Positions 56,022 through 64,000 of a DNA stretch of 64,000 nucleotides are shown in pieces (the first letter of the stretch is position 1; each line of letters begins with the position of its first letter). The notes under the pieces are model-generated. The model did no database searches and had not been told where the DNA came from. It was given only the letters and a program-made list of their open reading frames with translations. The stretch is from Sphingomonas sp. Leaf339. GTDB taxonomy: Bacteria; Pseudomonadota; Alphaproteobacteria; Sphingomonadales; Sphingomonadaceae. The translations under genes and the position numbers were made by a program. The stretch spans positions 1 through 64,000 of the forward strand of contig NZ_LMRS01000012.1 of NCBI RefSeq assembly GCF_001426195.1, read 5' to 3'.

Positions 56022-56929
56022 AGCTGCGTCCCGCTCGCGATCGGAAAGCCGCGCAGCAGTTCCTCGGTCGATGTCACGCCCCGCCCGGCGCGCTGCACCA
56101 GAGTCGGCCGGATCGACCCGTCGCCGCACCCAATCGTCAACCGGTCGTCCACGGTGTATCCGTCGCCGCCCGGGAAGGTGAACGGCAGCACCTCCGTCGC
56201 CAGTATCTTCACCCGCTCGCCCGCCACCTCGAACCATGCGCCCGGCGCCGGGTTCATCGCCCGCACCAATCGTTCGATCGCCACCGCGCTCTGCGTGAAG
56301 TCGATCCGCGCCTCCGCCTTGTTGATTTTGGCGGCATAGGTAATTCCCTCGTCCGGCTGCGCCACCGCTGGATGCGCAGCGAGATCGCCGAGCACTTCAA
56401 CCATCAGCCGCGCGCCCATCGCCGCCAGCTCGATCGTCAGGTCGCCCGTCGTCTTGTCGTCGATCGGGGTGCGCCCTTCCAGCCGCACCGGGCCGGTATC
56501 CAGACCCGCCTCCATCTGCATGATGCCGACGCCCGTCTCGGCATCGCCGGCCATGATCGCCCGCTGCACCGGCGCCGCCCCGCGCCAGCGCGGCAGCAAG
56601 GATCCGTGCACGTTCAGGCAGCCATGCACCGGCGCATCCAGAACCGCGCGCGGCAGGATCAGGCCATACGCCGCGACTACCGCTACCTCCGCGCCCAGAT
56701 CGACGAACGCCGCCTGTTCCTCCGCACTCTTCAACGACACCGGCGTCCGCACCGGAATCGCCAGTGCCTCGGCGCGTCGCTGAACGGGCGAGGGCACTAG
56801 TTCGCGCCCGCGCCGCCCGCCCGGCCGCGCCGGCTGGCTATAGGCCGCAACTACCCGATGCCCGGCCGACACCAACGCATTCAGCGTCGGCACCGCGAAG
56901 TCGGGCGTTCCCATGAAGACGATCCGCAT
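56018..56929 (-). CDS. fmt: Methionyl-tRNA formyltransferase
   Basis: A 303-residue enzyme that formylates initiator Met-tRNA using 10-formyl-tetrahydrofolate. [11 protein letters not shown] opens the protein; catalytic [17 protein letters not shown] and the Asp in [12 protein letters not shown] follow. The C-terminal OB-like domain is complete. ATG 56929 ([11 protein letters not shown]) is the family start. Divergent from recR and opposite def, whose product removes the formyl group. Confidence 0.95.
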   Translation of the reverse strand: MRIVFMGTPDFAVPTLNALVSAGHRVVAAYSQPARPGGRRGRELVPSPVQRRAEALAIPVRTPVSLKSAEEQAAFVDLGAEVAVVAAYGLILPRAVLDAPVHGCLNVHGSLLPRWRGAAPVQRAIMAGDAETGVGIMQMEAGLDTGPVRLEGRTPIDDKTTGDLTIELAAMGARLMVEVLGDLAAHPAVAQPDEGITYAAKINKAEARIDFTQSAVAIERLVRAMNPAPGAWFEVAGERVKILATEVLPFTFPGGDGYTVDDRLTIGCGDGSIRPTLVQRAGRGVTSTEELLRGFPIASGTQL

Positions 56930-56982
56930 GGCCACGCCTCTCTCCGCTGGCGAACCCCCGCGCAACCCCCTATCTGTTCCCC

Positions 56983-57579
56983 ATGGCGTCTCCTGAAATC
57001 GAAGCGTTGACGCAGGCGCTCGCCCGCCTGCCGGGCCTCGGCCCCCGTTCCGCGCGCCGTGCCGTGCTGCACCTGCTAAAGAAGCGAGAGGGCGCGCTCG
57101 GCCCGCTGCGCCACGCGCTGGAGCAGGTCGACGAACGGCTGGAGAATTGTTCGACCTGTGGGAATGTCGACACCGCCAATCCGTGTTCGATCTGCGCCGA
57201 TCCCCGCCGCGACGCCCGTTCGCTGTGCGTGGTGGAGGAGGTGGCCGACCTGTGGGCGCTCGACCGTTCGCGCTTGTTCCCCGGCCGTTTCCACGTCCTT
57301 GGCGGTCGCCTCTCGGCGCTGGAAGGCATTCGCCCCGAAGACCTGTCGATCGACGCGCTCGTCCGCCGGATCGAGGCAGGCGGCATCGACGAGGTCGTCC
57401 TCGCCATGAATGCGACGCTGGAGGGCCAGACCACCGCCCACTACATCGCCGAACGCATCGAACGCTTCCCTATCCGCGTCACTCAGCTTGCCCACGGCCT
57501 CCCCGTCGGCGGCGAACTGGATTACCTCGACGAAGGCACGCTCGCCCAGGCGCTGCGGGCACGAAGGCCGATGACCTGA
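56983..57579 (+). CDS. recR: Recombination mediator protein RecR
   Basis: A 198-residue protein of the RecFOR pathway. Helix-hairpin-helix [17 protein letters not shown], zinc cysteines [16 protein letters not shown], and Toprim segment [16 protein letters not shown] ... GG. Complete length. DnaX and YbaB, often neighbours of recR, are not seen here. Confidence 0.96.
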   Translation: MASPEIEALTQALARLPGLGPRSARRAVLHLLKKREGALGPLRHALEQVDERLENCSTCGNVDTANPCSICADPRRDARSLCVVEEVADLWALDRSRLFPGRFHVLGGRLSALEGIRPEDLSIDALVRRIEAGGIDEVVLAMNATLEGQTTAHYIAERIERFPIRVTQLAHGLPVGGELDYLDEGTLAQALRARRPMT

Positions 57580-57582
57580 ATT

Positions 57583-57628
57583 CCTCCCCGGCACGGGGAG
57601 GGGGACCAGCGAAACTGGTGGAGGGGGT
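57583..57628. repeat. Double-hairpin intergenic repeat
   Basis: Between recR and def, CCTCCCC...GGGGAGG (57583-57601) and CCAG-CGAAA-CTGG (57606-57618) make two adjacent hairpins, followed by GGAGGGGGTT. This is the layout of palindromic intergenic repeats common in alphaproteobacteria; only one copy is seen in this window. Confidence 0.6.
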
Positions 57629-57696
57629 TCAAACGCCAAGCCTGTTTAACGGGCAAAAACTTGACCCCGTACCCCACCCGGCATAGCGGACCCGCC

Positions 57697-58221
57697 ATGG
57701 CCGTCCTTCAAGTTGTCGAAATCCCCGACCCCCGCCTCCGCCTCGTCTCCACCCCCGTCGACGCGGTGAACGACGAGATCCGCACCCTCGTCGCCGACAT
57801 GATCGAAACGATGTACGACGCCAGCGGCATCGGCCTCGCCGCCATCCAGGTCGGCGTCGACAAGCGCGTCCTGGTGATCGACCTTCAGGAAGGCGAGGAC
57901 GAGGAAGGCAAGCCCGTCCGTAATCCCAAGGCGTACATCAACCCGGAGGTCCTCTCGGAAAGCGAGGAACTGTCCGTCTATAATGAGGGCTGCCTGTCGA
58001 TCCCGGAGCAATATGCCGAGGTAAAGCGCCCCGCGACCTGCTGCGTCCGCTGGCTGGACGAAACCGGCGCGTCGCATGAGGAGGAACTGAGCGGCCTTCT
58101 GTCCACGTGCATGCAGCACGAGATCGACCATCTGAACGGCGTCCTCTTCATCGACCACGTCTCGAAGCTGAAGCGCGATATGCTCCTCAAGAAACTGGCC
58201 AAGCAACGCCGCATCGGTTGA
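57697..58221 (+). CDS. def: Peptide deformylase
   Basis: A 174-residue metalloenzyme removing the N-formyl group from new proteins. The three motifs are present: GIGLAAIQVG, EGCLSIPE (metal Cys) and MQHEIDHLNG (metal His pair and catalytic Glu). ATG 57697 (MAVLQVVEIPDPRL) is the usual start. Confidence 0.96.
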   Translation: MAVLQVVEIPDPRLRLVSTPVDAVNDEIRTLVADMIETMYDASGIGLAAIQVGVDKRVLVIDLQEGEDEEGKPVRNPKAYINPEVLSESEELSVYNEGCLSIPEQYAEVKRPATCCVRWLDETGASHEEELSGLLSTCMQHEIDHLNGVLFIDHVSKLKRDMLLKKLAKQRRIG

Positions 58222-58337
58222 CCGCAACCGGGCTGTCCTACAGCCATCGTTCCTGCTACGTTCCGCAACGGCGCCAGCTCCGGTCGGTGCCACGGATGCC
58301 GATGCGGAAGATGCGATATGCGTGAAGTTGGTGAAGT

Positions 58338-59774
58338 ATGACCCCTGAACTGGCCATCGTCGCCCTGTTGGCGCTCGCTGTCGGCCTGCTGGCCGGCTGG
58401 CTGATCGCCGGCCGCCGCGCCGCCAGCCTCGCCAGCGACCTCGCCGTCGCCCGCACCCGCGCCGCCGACGCCGACCTCGTCCGCCAGGCCCGCGATGCCG
58501 TGGAGCGGGAGCGCAACGAGGCGATGCAGGACCTCGCCTCCCTCCGCGCGCAAGCCACCGAGCGCCACACCGCCCATGAGGACGCCCTCCGCCAGCTCCA
58601 CGACGCCCGCGGCGCCATGCAGGACCTGGCCTCGCTCCGCGCCCAGAGCGCCGAGCGTCAGGCCGCTCATGCCGAAACGCTCCGCCAGCTGCATGAGGCA
58701 AAGGAGGCGATGAACGCACAGTTCGGCGCCGCCGCCGCCAAGGCGCTGGAAGGCGCCCAAACCCAGTTCCTCGAACGCGCCCAGGCCCGTTTCACCGAGT
58801 CGGAACGGACGAGCGGTCAACGCCTCGCCGCCCTCCTTCAGCCTGTCACCGAACGGCTTAAGCGCTACGAAGAGGGCGTCGCCAAGGTCGAGGCCGAACG
58901 CCGCGACGCCTTCGGCGATCTGAAGGGCCAGATCGAACAGATGCGGCTCGGACAGGAGCGCGTGTCGGGTGAGGCGGCCAAGCTCGTCAACGCGCTGCGC
59001 AACGCCCCCAAAGCTCGCGGCCGCTGGGGCGAGCAGCAGCTCCGCAACGTGCTGGAGACGTGCGGCCTCGCCGAACACACCGACTTCGCCATGGAGGTCA
59101 GCGTGTCAGACGGGGAGGGTGGTCGCCTGCGTCCCGATGCCGTCGTCAAGGTGCCGGGCGGCAAGTCGCTCATCATCGACGCTAAGGTATCACTCAACGC
59201 CTATCAGGACGCGTTCGGCGCGGTGGACGAGGGCGAGCGCCAGATCGGCCTCGCCGCCCATGCCCAATCGATGCGCAACCACGTCAACGGCCTCGGCAAC
59301 AAGAGCTACTGGACGCAGTTCGAGGACACGCCGGAATATGTCATCATGTTCGTCCCCGGAGAGCACTTCCTGTCGGCGGCACTCGAGCACGACCCTACGT
59401 TGTGGGACTTCGCGTTCGACAAGCGCGTCCTGCTGGCGACCCCAACTAACCTGATCGCTATCGCCCGCACCGTCTCGGCGGTATGGCGGCAGGAGAAGCT
59501 GGCGGCACAAGCACGCGAAATCGGCGTGCTGGGCAAGGAGCTATACGGCCGCTTGTCGAAGATGGGCGAGCATGTCGCCAAGCTCGGCCGCAATCTGGAG
59601 ACGGCTAATACCGCTTATAACCAATTTGTTGGCAGCCTTGAGAGTCAGGTGCTGACAACGGCCCGTCGTTTCGAAACACTCAATATCGACACCGCGGGCA
59701 AGTCGATCGATCCGCTCCCGATCGTCGAACAAAGCCCGCGTCCGCTCACGAAGCTGGTGTCGACCGGCGAGTGA
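58338..59774 (+). CDS. rmuC: DNA recombination protein RmuC
   Basis: A 478-residue protein. One N-terminal membrane helix (LAIVALLALAVGLLAGWLI), a long coiled coil (25-190) and the RmuC nuclease-like domain (about 215-430), marked by RGRWGEQQLRNVLE and KSLIIDAKVSLNAY. RmuC limits inversions at short repeats. The coiled coil holds a 31-residue in-frame tandem duplication. The 3' end overlaps the convergent META-domain gene by 29 nt. Confidence 0.93.
   Translation: MTPELAIVALLALAVGLLAGWLIAGRRAASLASDLAVARTRAADADLVRQARDAVERERNEAMQDLASLRAQATERHTAHEDALRQLHDARGAMQDLASLRAQSAERQAAHAETLRQLHEAKEAMNAQFGAAAAKALEGAQTQFLERAQARFTESERTSGQRLAALLQPVTERLKRYEEGVAKVEAERRDAFGDLKGQIEQMRLGQERVSGEAAKLVNALRNAPKARGRWGEQQLRNVLETCGLAEHTDFAMEVSVSDGEGGRLRPDAVVKVPGGKSLIIDAKVSLNAYQDAFGAVDEGERQIGLAAHAQSMRNHVNGLGNKSYWTQFEDTPEYVIMFVPGEHFLSAALEHDPTLWDFAFDKRVLLATPTNLIAIARTVSAVWRQEKLAAQAREIGVLGKELYGRLSKMGEHVAKLGRNLETANTAYNQFVGSLESQVLTTARRFETLNIDTAGKSIDPLPIVEQSPRPLTKLVSTGE
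58524..58709 (+). repeat. 93-bp in-frame tandem duplication inside rmuC
   Basis: Two successive 93-bp units start at 58524 and 58617, each beginning ATGCAGGACCT and encoding MQDLASLRAQ ... LRQLH. The next codon after the second unit is again ATG (58710). Units differ mainly at third positions, so the duplication is not very recent. It lengthens the coiled coil by 31 residues. Confidence 0.9.
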
Positions 59775-60408
59775 GCGTCAGGCTGCCCCGTCCGTCGGCC
59801 AGAACCAGGGTATCCGCATCGGGCCACGTCATCGTAATTGGCAAACCGCCGAGTGCGAGGAACCGGTTCTCAACCCGCATCACCTCATCCTCAATGCACG
59901 CCATCCGCGTCGCCCGCATGGCACCAAGGCTGAGCATCTTACCTTCGAGGCGGTAACTTCCCGAAATGCGGTTGCAGATGCGCGCATGCATGACATCGGC
60001 ATCGAAATCGACGGTCGCGACACCAGGCATCCGCAATGCTTTGCCATCGAGCGCTGCAATCGCCCATTGTGTATCAGCCAGTTTCATCACGACGCGATCT
60101 GCCAAGCCACCACATCCTTGTAACCGTCGCCTCCCGACATCGACGGTGACCGTGTCGGGGTAAAGCCGATCGCTCATCCCGTCGCTGCATGGTTTGCGGA
60201 CGATGGCCACCGTCATCGCTCGCGTCACATACCTGCGTCCATTCATGATCGACCGCGCTTTCGGGACCGCGACGCTGATGGAGCGCACAGTGACCTGTTT
60301 CAGCCGAATGTGGCGGTCGTCGATTGTCACAGACCAGAATGGTTCTGTGCCGCTTGCACGGTACCCAATGGAACCGGCAACAGCAGCGAGCAGGACGATG
60401 GCGATCAT
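59746..60408 (-). CDS. META-domain (HslJ-like) exported protein
   Basis: A 220-residue protein. N-terminal hydrophobic signal or anchor (MIAIVLLAAVAGSIG), a first domain starting ASGTEPFWSVTIDDRHIRL as in COG3650-type envelope proteins, and a META domain (about 110-215) with TQWAIAALDGK, RISGSYRLEG and MRATRMAC. META-domain proteins are envelope proteins linked to heat or novobiocin resistance in E. coli. The usual GCN in the META core is ICN here. ATG 60408 gives the signal directly; 60456 is less likely. Confidence 0.75.
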   Translation of the reverse strand: MIAIVLLAAVAGSIGYRASGTEPFWSVTIDDRHIRLKQVTVRSISVAVPKARSIMNGRRYVTRAMTVAIVRKPCSDGMSDRLYPDTVTVDVGRRRLQGCGGLADRVVMKLADTQWAIAALDGKALRMPGVATVDFDADVMHARICNRISGSYRLEGKMLSLGAMRATRMACIEDEVMRVENRFLALGGLPITMTWPDADTLVLADGRGSLTLTRRSTPAS

Positions 60409-60468
60409 GCCGCAGATTGGCCGGTAAGCGTTCGCACCGCAACTACGCTCCAGCAAACGGGCGCGCGA

Positions 60469-61269
60469 TCACCCGCGTTGCTGCGCCAGTACCTCATACG
60501 CCATCACCGCCGTCGCGACCGCAGCGTTTAGGCTGTCGGCTTTACCCAGCATCGGTATCTTCACCAACAGATCGCACCCGGCGGCATAGCCGCTCGGCAT
60601 GCCCTGCGCCTCGTTGCCGGTCAGCAGGAACGTTGGCGCCGGATAATGTGCGCCGCGATAGTCATGCTCAGTTTCCAGGCTCAGGCCGACCAACTGGCCG
60701 GGACCAGTCCGCAACCACGTCAGGAACGTCGCCCATTCCGTCCGCACGACAGGGATAGTGAACAGCGCGCCCATGCTGGCGCGCACCGCCTCGACCGAGA
60801 ACGGATCGACGCAGTCACCGATCAGGATCAATCCGCCAGCGCCCACGGCGTCGCCGGTCCGCAGGATCGTACCCATATTGCCCGGATCGCGCAGCCGCTC
60901 CGCCACCAGCCAGATGCCAGCCGCATTCCGATCGAGGTCGTTTAACCTTGTCTCGAACTCGTCGAACACCCCGACCACCGCCTGCGGATTGTCCTTGCCC
61001 GACAGCTTCGTCAGGATATCAGGCGTCGTCTCGATCGCGTCGCCGCCCGCGCGCTCCACTTCGGTGACGAGCGTTCTAACCAGCGGATGATCCGCGCTGG
61101 CCGCGGCGAAGAACAGCAGCACCGGGAGCCGCCCCGCTTTGCGCGCCTCGGTGAGGATGCGCAGACCCTCGGCCAGGAACCGTCGTTGTTCACGGCGATG
61201 TCGCTTGTCGCGCAGATCGCGGACGTTCTTGATGAGCGGATTGGAAAAGGCGGTGATCTCGCGAGGCAT
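60469..61269 (-). CDS. TrmH/SpoU-family RNA 2'-O-methyltransferase
   Basis: A 266-residue SPOUT methyltransferase. N-terminal substrate-binding domain (FSNPLIKNVRDLRDKRHRRE, RRFLAEGLRIL), then the knotted SAM domain: AERLRDPGNMGTILRTGDAVG, ILIGDCVDPFSVEAVRASMGAL, LLTGNEAQGMPSG and IPMLGKADSLNAAVA. The target base (23S rRNA or tRNA) is not clear from sequence. It is 18 nt after the HPr gene, so may share its transcript. Confidence 0.92.
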   Translation of the reverse strand: MPREITAFSNPLIKNVRDLRDKRHRREQRRFLAEGLRILTEARKAGRLPVLLFFAAASADHPLVRTLVTEVERAGGDAIETTPDILTKLSGKDNPQAVVGVFDEFETRLNDLDRNAAGIWLVAERLRDPGNMGTILRTGDAVGAGGLILIGDCVDPFSVEAVRASMGALFTIPVVRTEWATFLTWLRTGPGQLVGLSLETEHDYRGAHYPAPTFLLTGNEAQGMPSGYAAGCDLLVKIPMLGKADSLNAAVATAVMAYEVLAQQRG

Positions 61270-61287
61270 GATAGCAATCGAGGAGGA

Positions 61288-61560
61288 TCAATCCTCGCCG
61301 AATTTGGCCTCGACCAGTTCGACCAGCGTATTCACCACCTGCGTGGCGTCGTCGCCCGATGCGGAGATAGTGATCGAATCGCCCATGGCGGCGCCCAGCA
61401 TCATCAGGCCCATGATCGACGTGCCCGTGACGGAGCCGCTGCCCTCTTTCTCGACCTGGACTTCGCACGGCAGGCCAGAGGCAAGCGTGACGAACTTTGC
61501 ACTGGCGCGGGCATGGAGCCCGCGGCGGTTGCAGATCGTGACGGTCCGACGGACGCTCAT
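61288..61560 (-). CDS. HPr family phosphocarrier (PTS-Ntr)
   Basis: A 90-residue HPr. The phospho-His is in RRGLHARASAKFV and the Ser regulatory region in SIMGLMMLGA. In alphaproteobacteria it belongs to the regulatory PTS-Ntr relay with EI-Ntr, EIIA and HprK. Its start overlaps the EIIA stop by 4 nt. The enzyme I gene is not in the window. Confidence 0.94.
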   Translation of the reverse strand: MSVRRTVTICNRRGLHARASAKFVTLASGLPCEVQVEKEGSGSVTGTSIMGLMMLGAAMGDSITISASGDDATQVVNTLVELVEAKFGED

Positions 61561-61964
61561 GCCGCCGCCTCACCCAACACTTCGGACGCGACCGAAATAT
61601 ACTTGCGCCCCGCCTCCCGCGCGGCGGCCACGGCGTCGACCACCTTCATCGATTTGCGGGCGGAACCCAGGCGAATCAGCATCGGCAGGTTCATGCCCGC
61701 GATCACCTCGACCCGGCCGCGCACCATCAGCGATATCGCGAGGTTGGATGGCGTGCCACCGAACAGATCGGTCAAAACGATCACACCCGCGCCGGTATCG
61801 ACCTCGGCAATCGCGGCGGCGATGTCGTGCCGGCGCGATTCCATATCGTCCTCCGGCCCGATCGCGATCGTCGCCACCCGCTCCTGCGGGCCGACGACGT
61901 GAACCATCGCGGTCACGAATTCGTCGGCGAGCCGCCCATGCGTCACCAGAACCAGGCCGATCAT
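61557..61964 (-). CDS. PTS EIIA component, mannose (ManX-like) family
   Basis: A 135-residue EIIA of the mannose class. Phospho-His near residue 9 in LVLVTHGRLADEF, and LTDLFGGTPSNLA, the family signature. No EIIB/EIIC genes are nearby, so it probably works as a phosphorylation-state signal rather than in sugar import. Overlaps HPr and lies 15 nt after rapZ. Confidence 0.93.
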   Translation of the reverse strand: MIGLVLVTHGRLADEFVTAMVHVVGPQERVATIAIGPEDDMESRRHDIAAAIAEVDTGAGVIVLTDLFGGTPSNLAISLMVRGRVEVIAGMNLPMLIRLGSARKSMKVVDAVAAAREAGRKYISVASEVLGEAAA

Positions 61965-61979
61965 AGTCGGATGCGCTAC

Positions 61980-62897
61980 CTACACCAGCGGGGCAACCGG
62001 CGACCCCTCAAGTGAGTCCTGCGGTGCCGCCCCTAAATCACGATGTGCGACTGTGGGCGAAAACCCCGCATCGCACAAGAACCTGCCGATACGTTCCGCG
62101 ACATGAACCGACCTGTGTCTCCCTCCGGTACAGCCGATCGCGACGCTAACATATGCCTTTCCCTCCGCCCTGTAGCGCGGCAGCAACAGCGCCAGCAGTT
62201 CCTCGATCCGCGACACCGCCGCTTCATAGGCGGGATCGGCCGCAACATAAGCAGCAACCGCCGGGTCCAGCCCAGTGCCGGGTTTCAGTGCCGGGTCCCA
62301 ATGCGGATTGCGCAGGAAGCGCATGTCGAACACCAGATCGGCACCACGCGGCAAGCCCCGCGCGAAACCGAACGACGTGACCGACAACACCGGCTCGCCC
62401 GCACGGTCGGCAAAGGTGGTGCGGATCTGCTGCGCCAGTTCGTGGGCCGAGAGCGTCGTCGTATCGGTCAGTCGGTTGGCGAAGTCGCGCAAGGGCGCCA
62501 ACAGTTCGCGCTCACGGGCGATCCCGTCGCTTGCGGGTCGGTCTGGTGCCAGTGGATGCCGATGCCGCGTCTCCGCATAGCGGCGTTCCAGTTCGGCGTC
62601 CGAGCATTCCAGGAAAAGCGTGCCGACGGACAGGCTCTGCATATCCTGCAACTGCCTGATCCGCTGGATGATCCGCGCTGGCTCAAAATCCCGTGTCCGC
62701 GTGCCCAAACCTAACGCCAGTCGTTGACGTCGACCGTCGGCTCCCACCGGCAACGGCGCGTCGAGTAGCCGGTCGATCAAGATGAGTGGGAGATTGTCGA
62801 CCACCTCCCAGCCAAGGTCTTCAAGCGTCTTCAACACCGTCGATTTGCCGGCTCCGGAAAGTCCTGTGACCAGCAGCACGTCCTGATGACCGATCAT
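61980..62897 (-). CDS. rapZ: RNase adapter/nucleotide-binding protein RapZ
   Basis: A 305-residue P-loop protein. Walker A TGLSGAGKST, the DNLPLILI segment and the C-terminal domain with SVAIGCTGGRHRSVHVAERI. In E. coli RapZ guides RNase E to the GlmZ small RNA and controls glucosamine-6-phosphate synthesis; in alphaproteobacteria its role is less clear. It overlaps hprK by 4 nt (ATGA). Confidence 0.94.
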   Translation of the reverse strand: MIGHQDVLLVTGLSGAGKSTVLKTLEDLGWEVVDNLPLILIDRLLDAPLPVGADGRRQRLALGLGTRTRDFEPARIIQRIRQLQDMQSLSVGTLFLECSDAELERRYAETRHRHPLAPDRPASDGIARERELLAPLRDFANRLTDTTTLSAHELAQQIRTTFADRAGEPVLSVTSFGFARGLPRGADLVFDMRFLRNPHWDPALKPGTGLDPAVAAYVAADPAYEAAVSRIEELLALLLPRYRAEGKAYVSVAIGCTGGRHRSVHVAERIGRFLCDAGFSPTVAHRDLGAAPQDSLEGSPVAPLV

Positions 62898-63322
62898 GCC
62901 GGCATCTCCCGGCGTAGGGCGAGTTCGACCTTGATTGGTGCCGACACCATGAACGGGTCGAGCGTGAGCGTCCGAACCGGTCGCCCGGCGATCACGCGTG
63001 ACGTCGGTTCGGGCATCCGTTCCAGTTCTCCAAATAAACTTACGAGCAACGCCACGGGCGCCGCAGCCATAGCTGGGAGGTCGATGATGCCCAGCCCCCG
63101 CACCTCGATCCGTCCGGCGATCGTGGGGGGGGCGCTGGCGATCAGGCCGTCGTCGGACGCCGTTACCAGCGTGTAATCATCGCTCACCAAGATCGCGCCG
63201 CGATCGATCAGGCGCAGCGCGAGATCGGATTTGCCCGCACCCGACGGCCCCTCGATCATCACTGCCCGGCCGTCGATGGCGACGGTGGACGCGTGCAGCG
63301 TTTCGGTATCGGCTTCGCTCAT
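62894..63322 (-). CDS. hprK: HPr kinase/phosphorylase, short form
   Basis: A 142-residue protein equal to the C-terminal kinase domain of HprK. Walker A EGPSGAGKSDLALRL and VSDDYTLV are clear, then IAGRIEVRGLGIIDLP. The N-terminal domain of Gram-positive HprK is missing, which is normal in alphaproteobacteria. It phosphorylates a serine of HPr. Located 9 nt after the sensor kinase. Confidence 0.93.
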   Translation of the reverse strand: MSEADTETLHASTVAIDGRAVMIEGPSGAGKSDLALRLIDRGAILVSDDYTLVTASDDGLIASAPPTIAGRIEVRGLGIIDLPAMAAAPVALLVSLFGELERMPEPTSRVIAGRPVRTLTLDPFMVSAPIKVELALRREMPA

Positions 63323-63331
63323 CGATACGTC

Positions 63332-64000
63332 CTATGGGGCCGGATCGGCGGTCGGCAGGCGGACGACGAATCGGGCGCCGCCCGCTCCGCCTTCGCGCGG
63401 CTCGACCGCGATCGATCCGCCATGCCCCTCGACGATCGTTCGTGCAATGGCGAGACCCAATCCAGAGTGGCGGCCGAATGCCTCACCCTGCGGGCGGATC
63501 GATTGGAATCGGCGGAAGATGGCCTCGCGCGCCTCCTCCGGCACGCCCGGGCCTTCGTCTTCGACCTGCACCACCATCTCATCGGCATCGGCGGTGGCGA
63601 TGATCGCGACCTGCGCATCATCGGGTGAGAAGGACAGGGCGTTGTCGAGCAGGTTCTCGAACACCCGCTCCAGGCGCGCGCCCTCCCCGATGGTCAGCAA
63701 AAGCGTGTCCGGCGCCCGGTCGAAGTGAAAGCGGACGCCTCGTTCCACACCGCGCGCCTCACGCTGGGCGAGCAGTCCGGCGATCATCGCGCCGATATCG
63801 ACCGGTTCGAACTTAGCCCGGCTGAGCTGCGCGTCGAGCCGCGATGCGTCGGAAATGTCGGTGATGAGGCGATCAAGGCGATGCACATCGTCCTGGACGA
63901 TCGCCAGCAATTGCCGTTGCAGGTCGGGATCGCTGATCCGCCCCAGACCGTCCACGGCGGAACGGAGAGAGGCGAGGGGGTTCTTCATCTCGTGCGTCAC
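63332..64000 (-). CDS. Sensor histidine kinase C-terminus (ChvG-like), partial
   Basis: The last 222 residues of a kinase cut by the window end. H-box THEMKNPLASLRSAVDGL, N-box ENLLDNALSFSPDD, G1 VEDEGPGVPEEAR and G2 HSGLGLAIARTIVEGHGG are all intact. Position directly upstream of hprK is that of ChvG/ExoS in alphaproteobacteria, which senses acid or host envelope conditions. The sensor half lies outside the window. Confidence 0.85.
   Translation of the reverse strand: MTHEMKNPLASLRSAVDGLGRISDPDLQRQLLAIVQDDVHRLDRLITDISDASRLDAQLSRAKFEPVDIGAMIAGLLAQREARGVERGVRFHFDRAPDTLLLTIGEGARLERVFENLLDNALSFSPDDAQVAIIATADADEMVVQVEDEGPGVPEEAREAIFRRFQSIRPQGEAFGRHSGLGLAIARTIVEGHGGSIAVEPREGGAGGARFVVRLPTADPAP

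Noticed and set aside
57646..58719. Long minus-strand frame over def and rmuC
   Set aside because: Repetitive Gly/Ala/Arg translation antisense to two well-supported genes.

Overview
The window is a contiguous piece of a high-GC alphaproteobacterial chromosome, most likely a Sphingomonas or close relative. Evidence for this: a CckA-type hybrid kinase, HWE/HisKA_2 kinases, the alphaproteobacterial HprK/RapZ/EIIA/HPr block next to a ChvG-like kinase, a large TonB-dependent receptor, and dense coding on both strands with many TTG/GTG starts and 1-4 nt overlaps. No rRNA, phage, transposase or CRISPR was seen.

Layout. (1) 113-2647: an Lrp/AsnC regulator divergent from a histidine-kinase-like protein with a poorly preserved ATP-binding domain. 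(2) 2656-9252: a two-armed hydroxyproline island. The leftward arm holds a DHDPS-family deaminase/aldolase, a 4-hydroxyproline epimerase, a GntR/FCD regulator and an APC permease. The rightward arm holds an FAD D-amino-acid oxidoreductase and an M24 prolidase-like peptidase. A GTATAC-centred palindrome lies in the promoter region between the arms. (3) 9291-10730: a LOV-PAS-HWE blue-light kinase. (4) 10812-16475: a probable non-phosphorylative L-fucose/6-deoxysugar island (FAH-family hydrolase, MFS transporter, lactonase, fuconate dehydratase, SDR, mutarotase) with a decayed SDR fragment behind the dehydratase. (5) 16544-23784: a 9-bp tandem repeat in front of an ABC ATPase, convergent permeases and binding lipoprotein, and a TonB receptor; together a probable carbohydrate uptake route. 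(6) 23892-30526: a stress-type cluster (entericidin-like peptide, two CsbD proteins, PAS-LuxR regulator, membrane protein, small lipoprotein) beside a LOV-PAS-GAF-kinase-receiver hybrid.

(7) 30566-44191 is mixed housekeeping: FKBP isomerase, phosphatidylserine decarboxylase, pirin, tRNA-Pro and tRNA-Ile2/Met, a coiled-coil lipoprotein, M28 peptidase, EttA, an HWE kinase, a NYN/LOTUS protein, a GreB-like factor, a lytic transglycosylase and DapA. (8) 44466-60408: SmpB, DUF2062, M13 peptidase, CckA, a receiver protein, IlvD, NAD(P)HX repair, an RNA m5U methyltransferase, TruA, Fmt, RecR, Def, RmuC and a META-domain protein. (9) 60469-64000: an rRNA/tRNA methyltransferase, then the PTS-Ntr/RapZ block, ending inside a ChvG-like kinase cut by the window edge.

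Functionally the accessory part (2.6-24 kb) suggests use of plant or animal glycoprotein material: hydroxyproline-containing peptides plus L-fucose-type sugars, each with its own uptake and regulation. Blue-light and stress signalling modules sit next to it. No stretch above 300 bases lacks a gene; the longest gaps (27687-27922 and 44192-44465) hold candidate promoter and hairpin signals.
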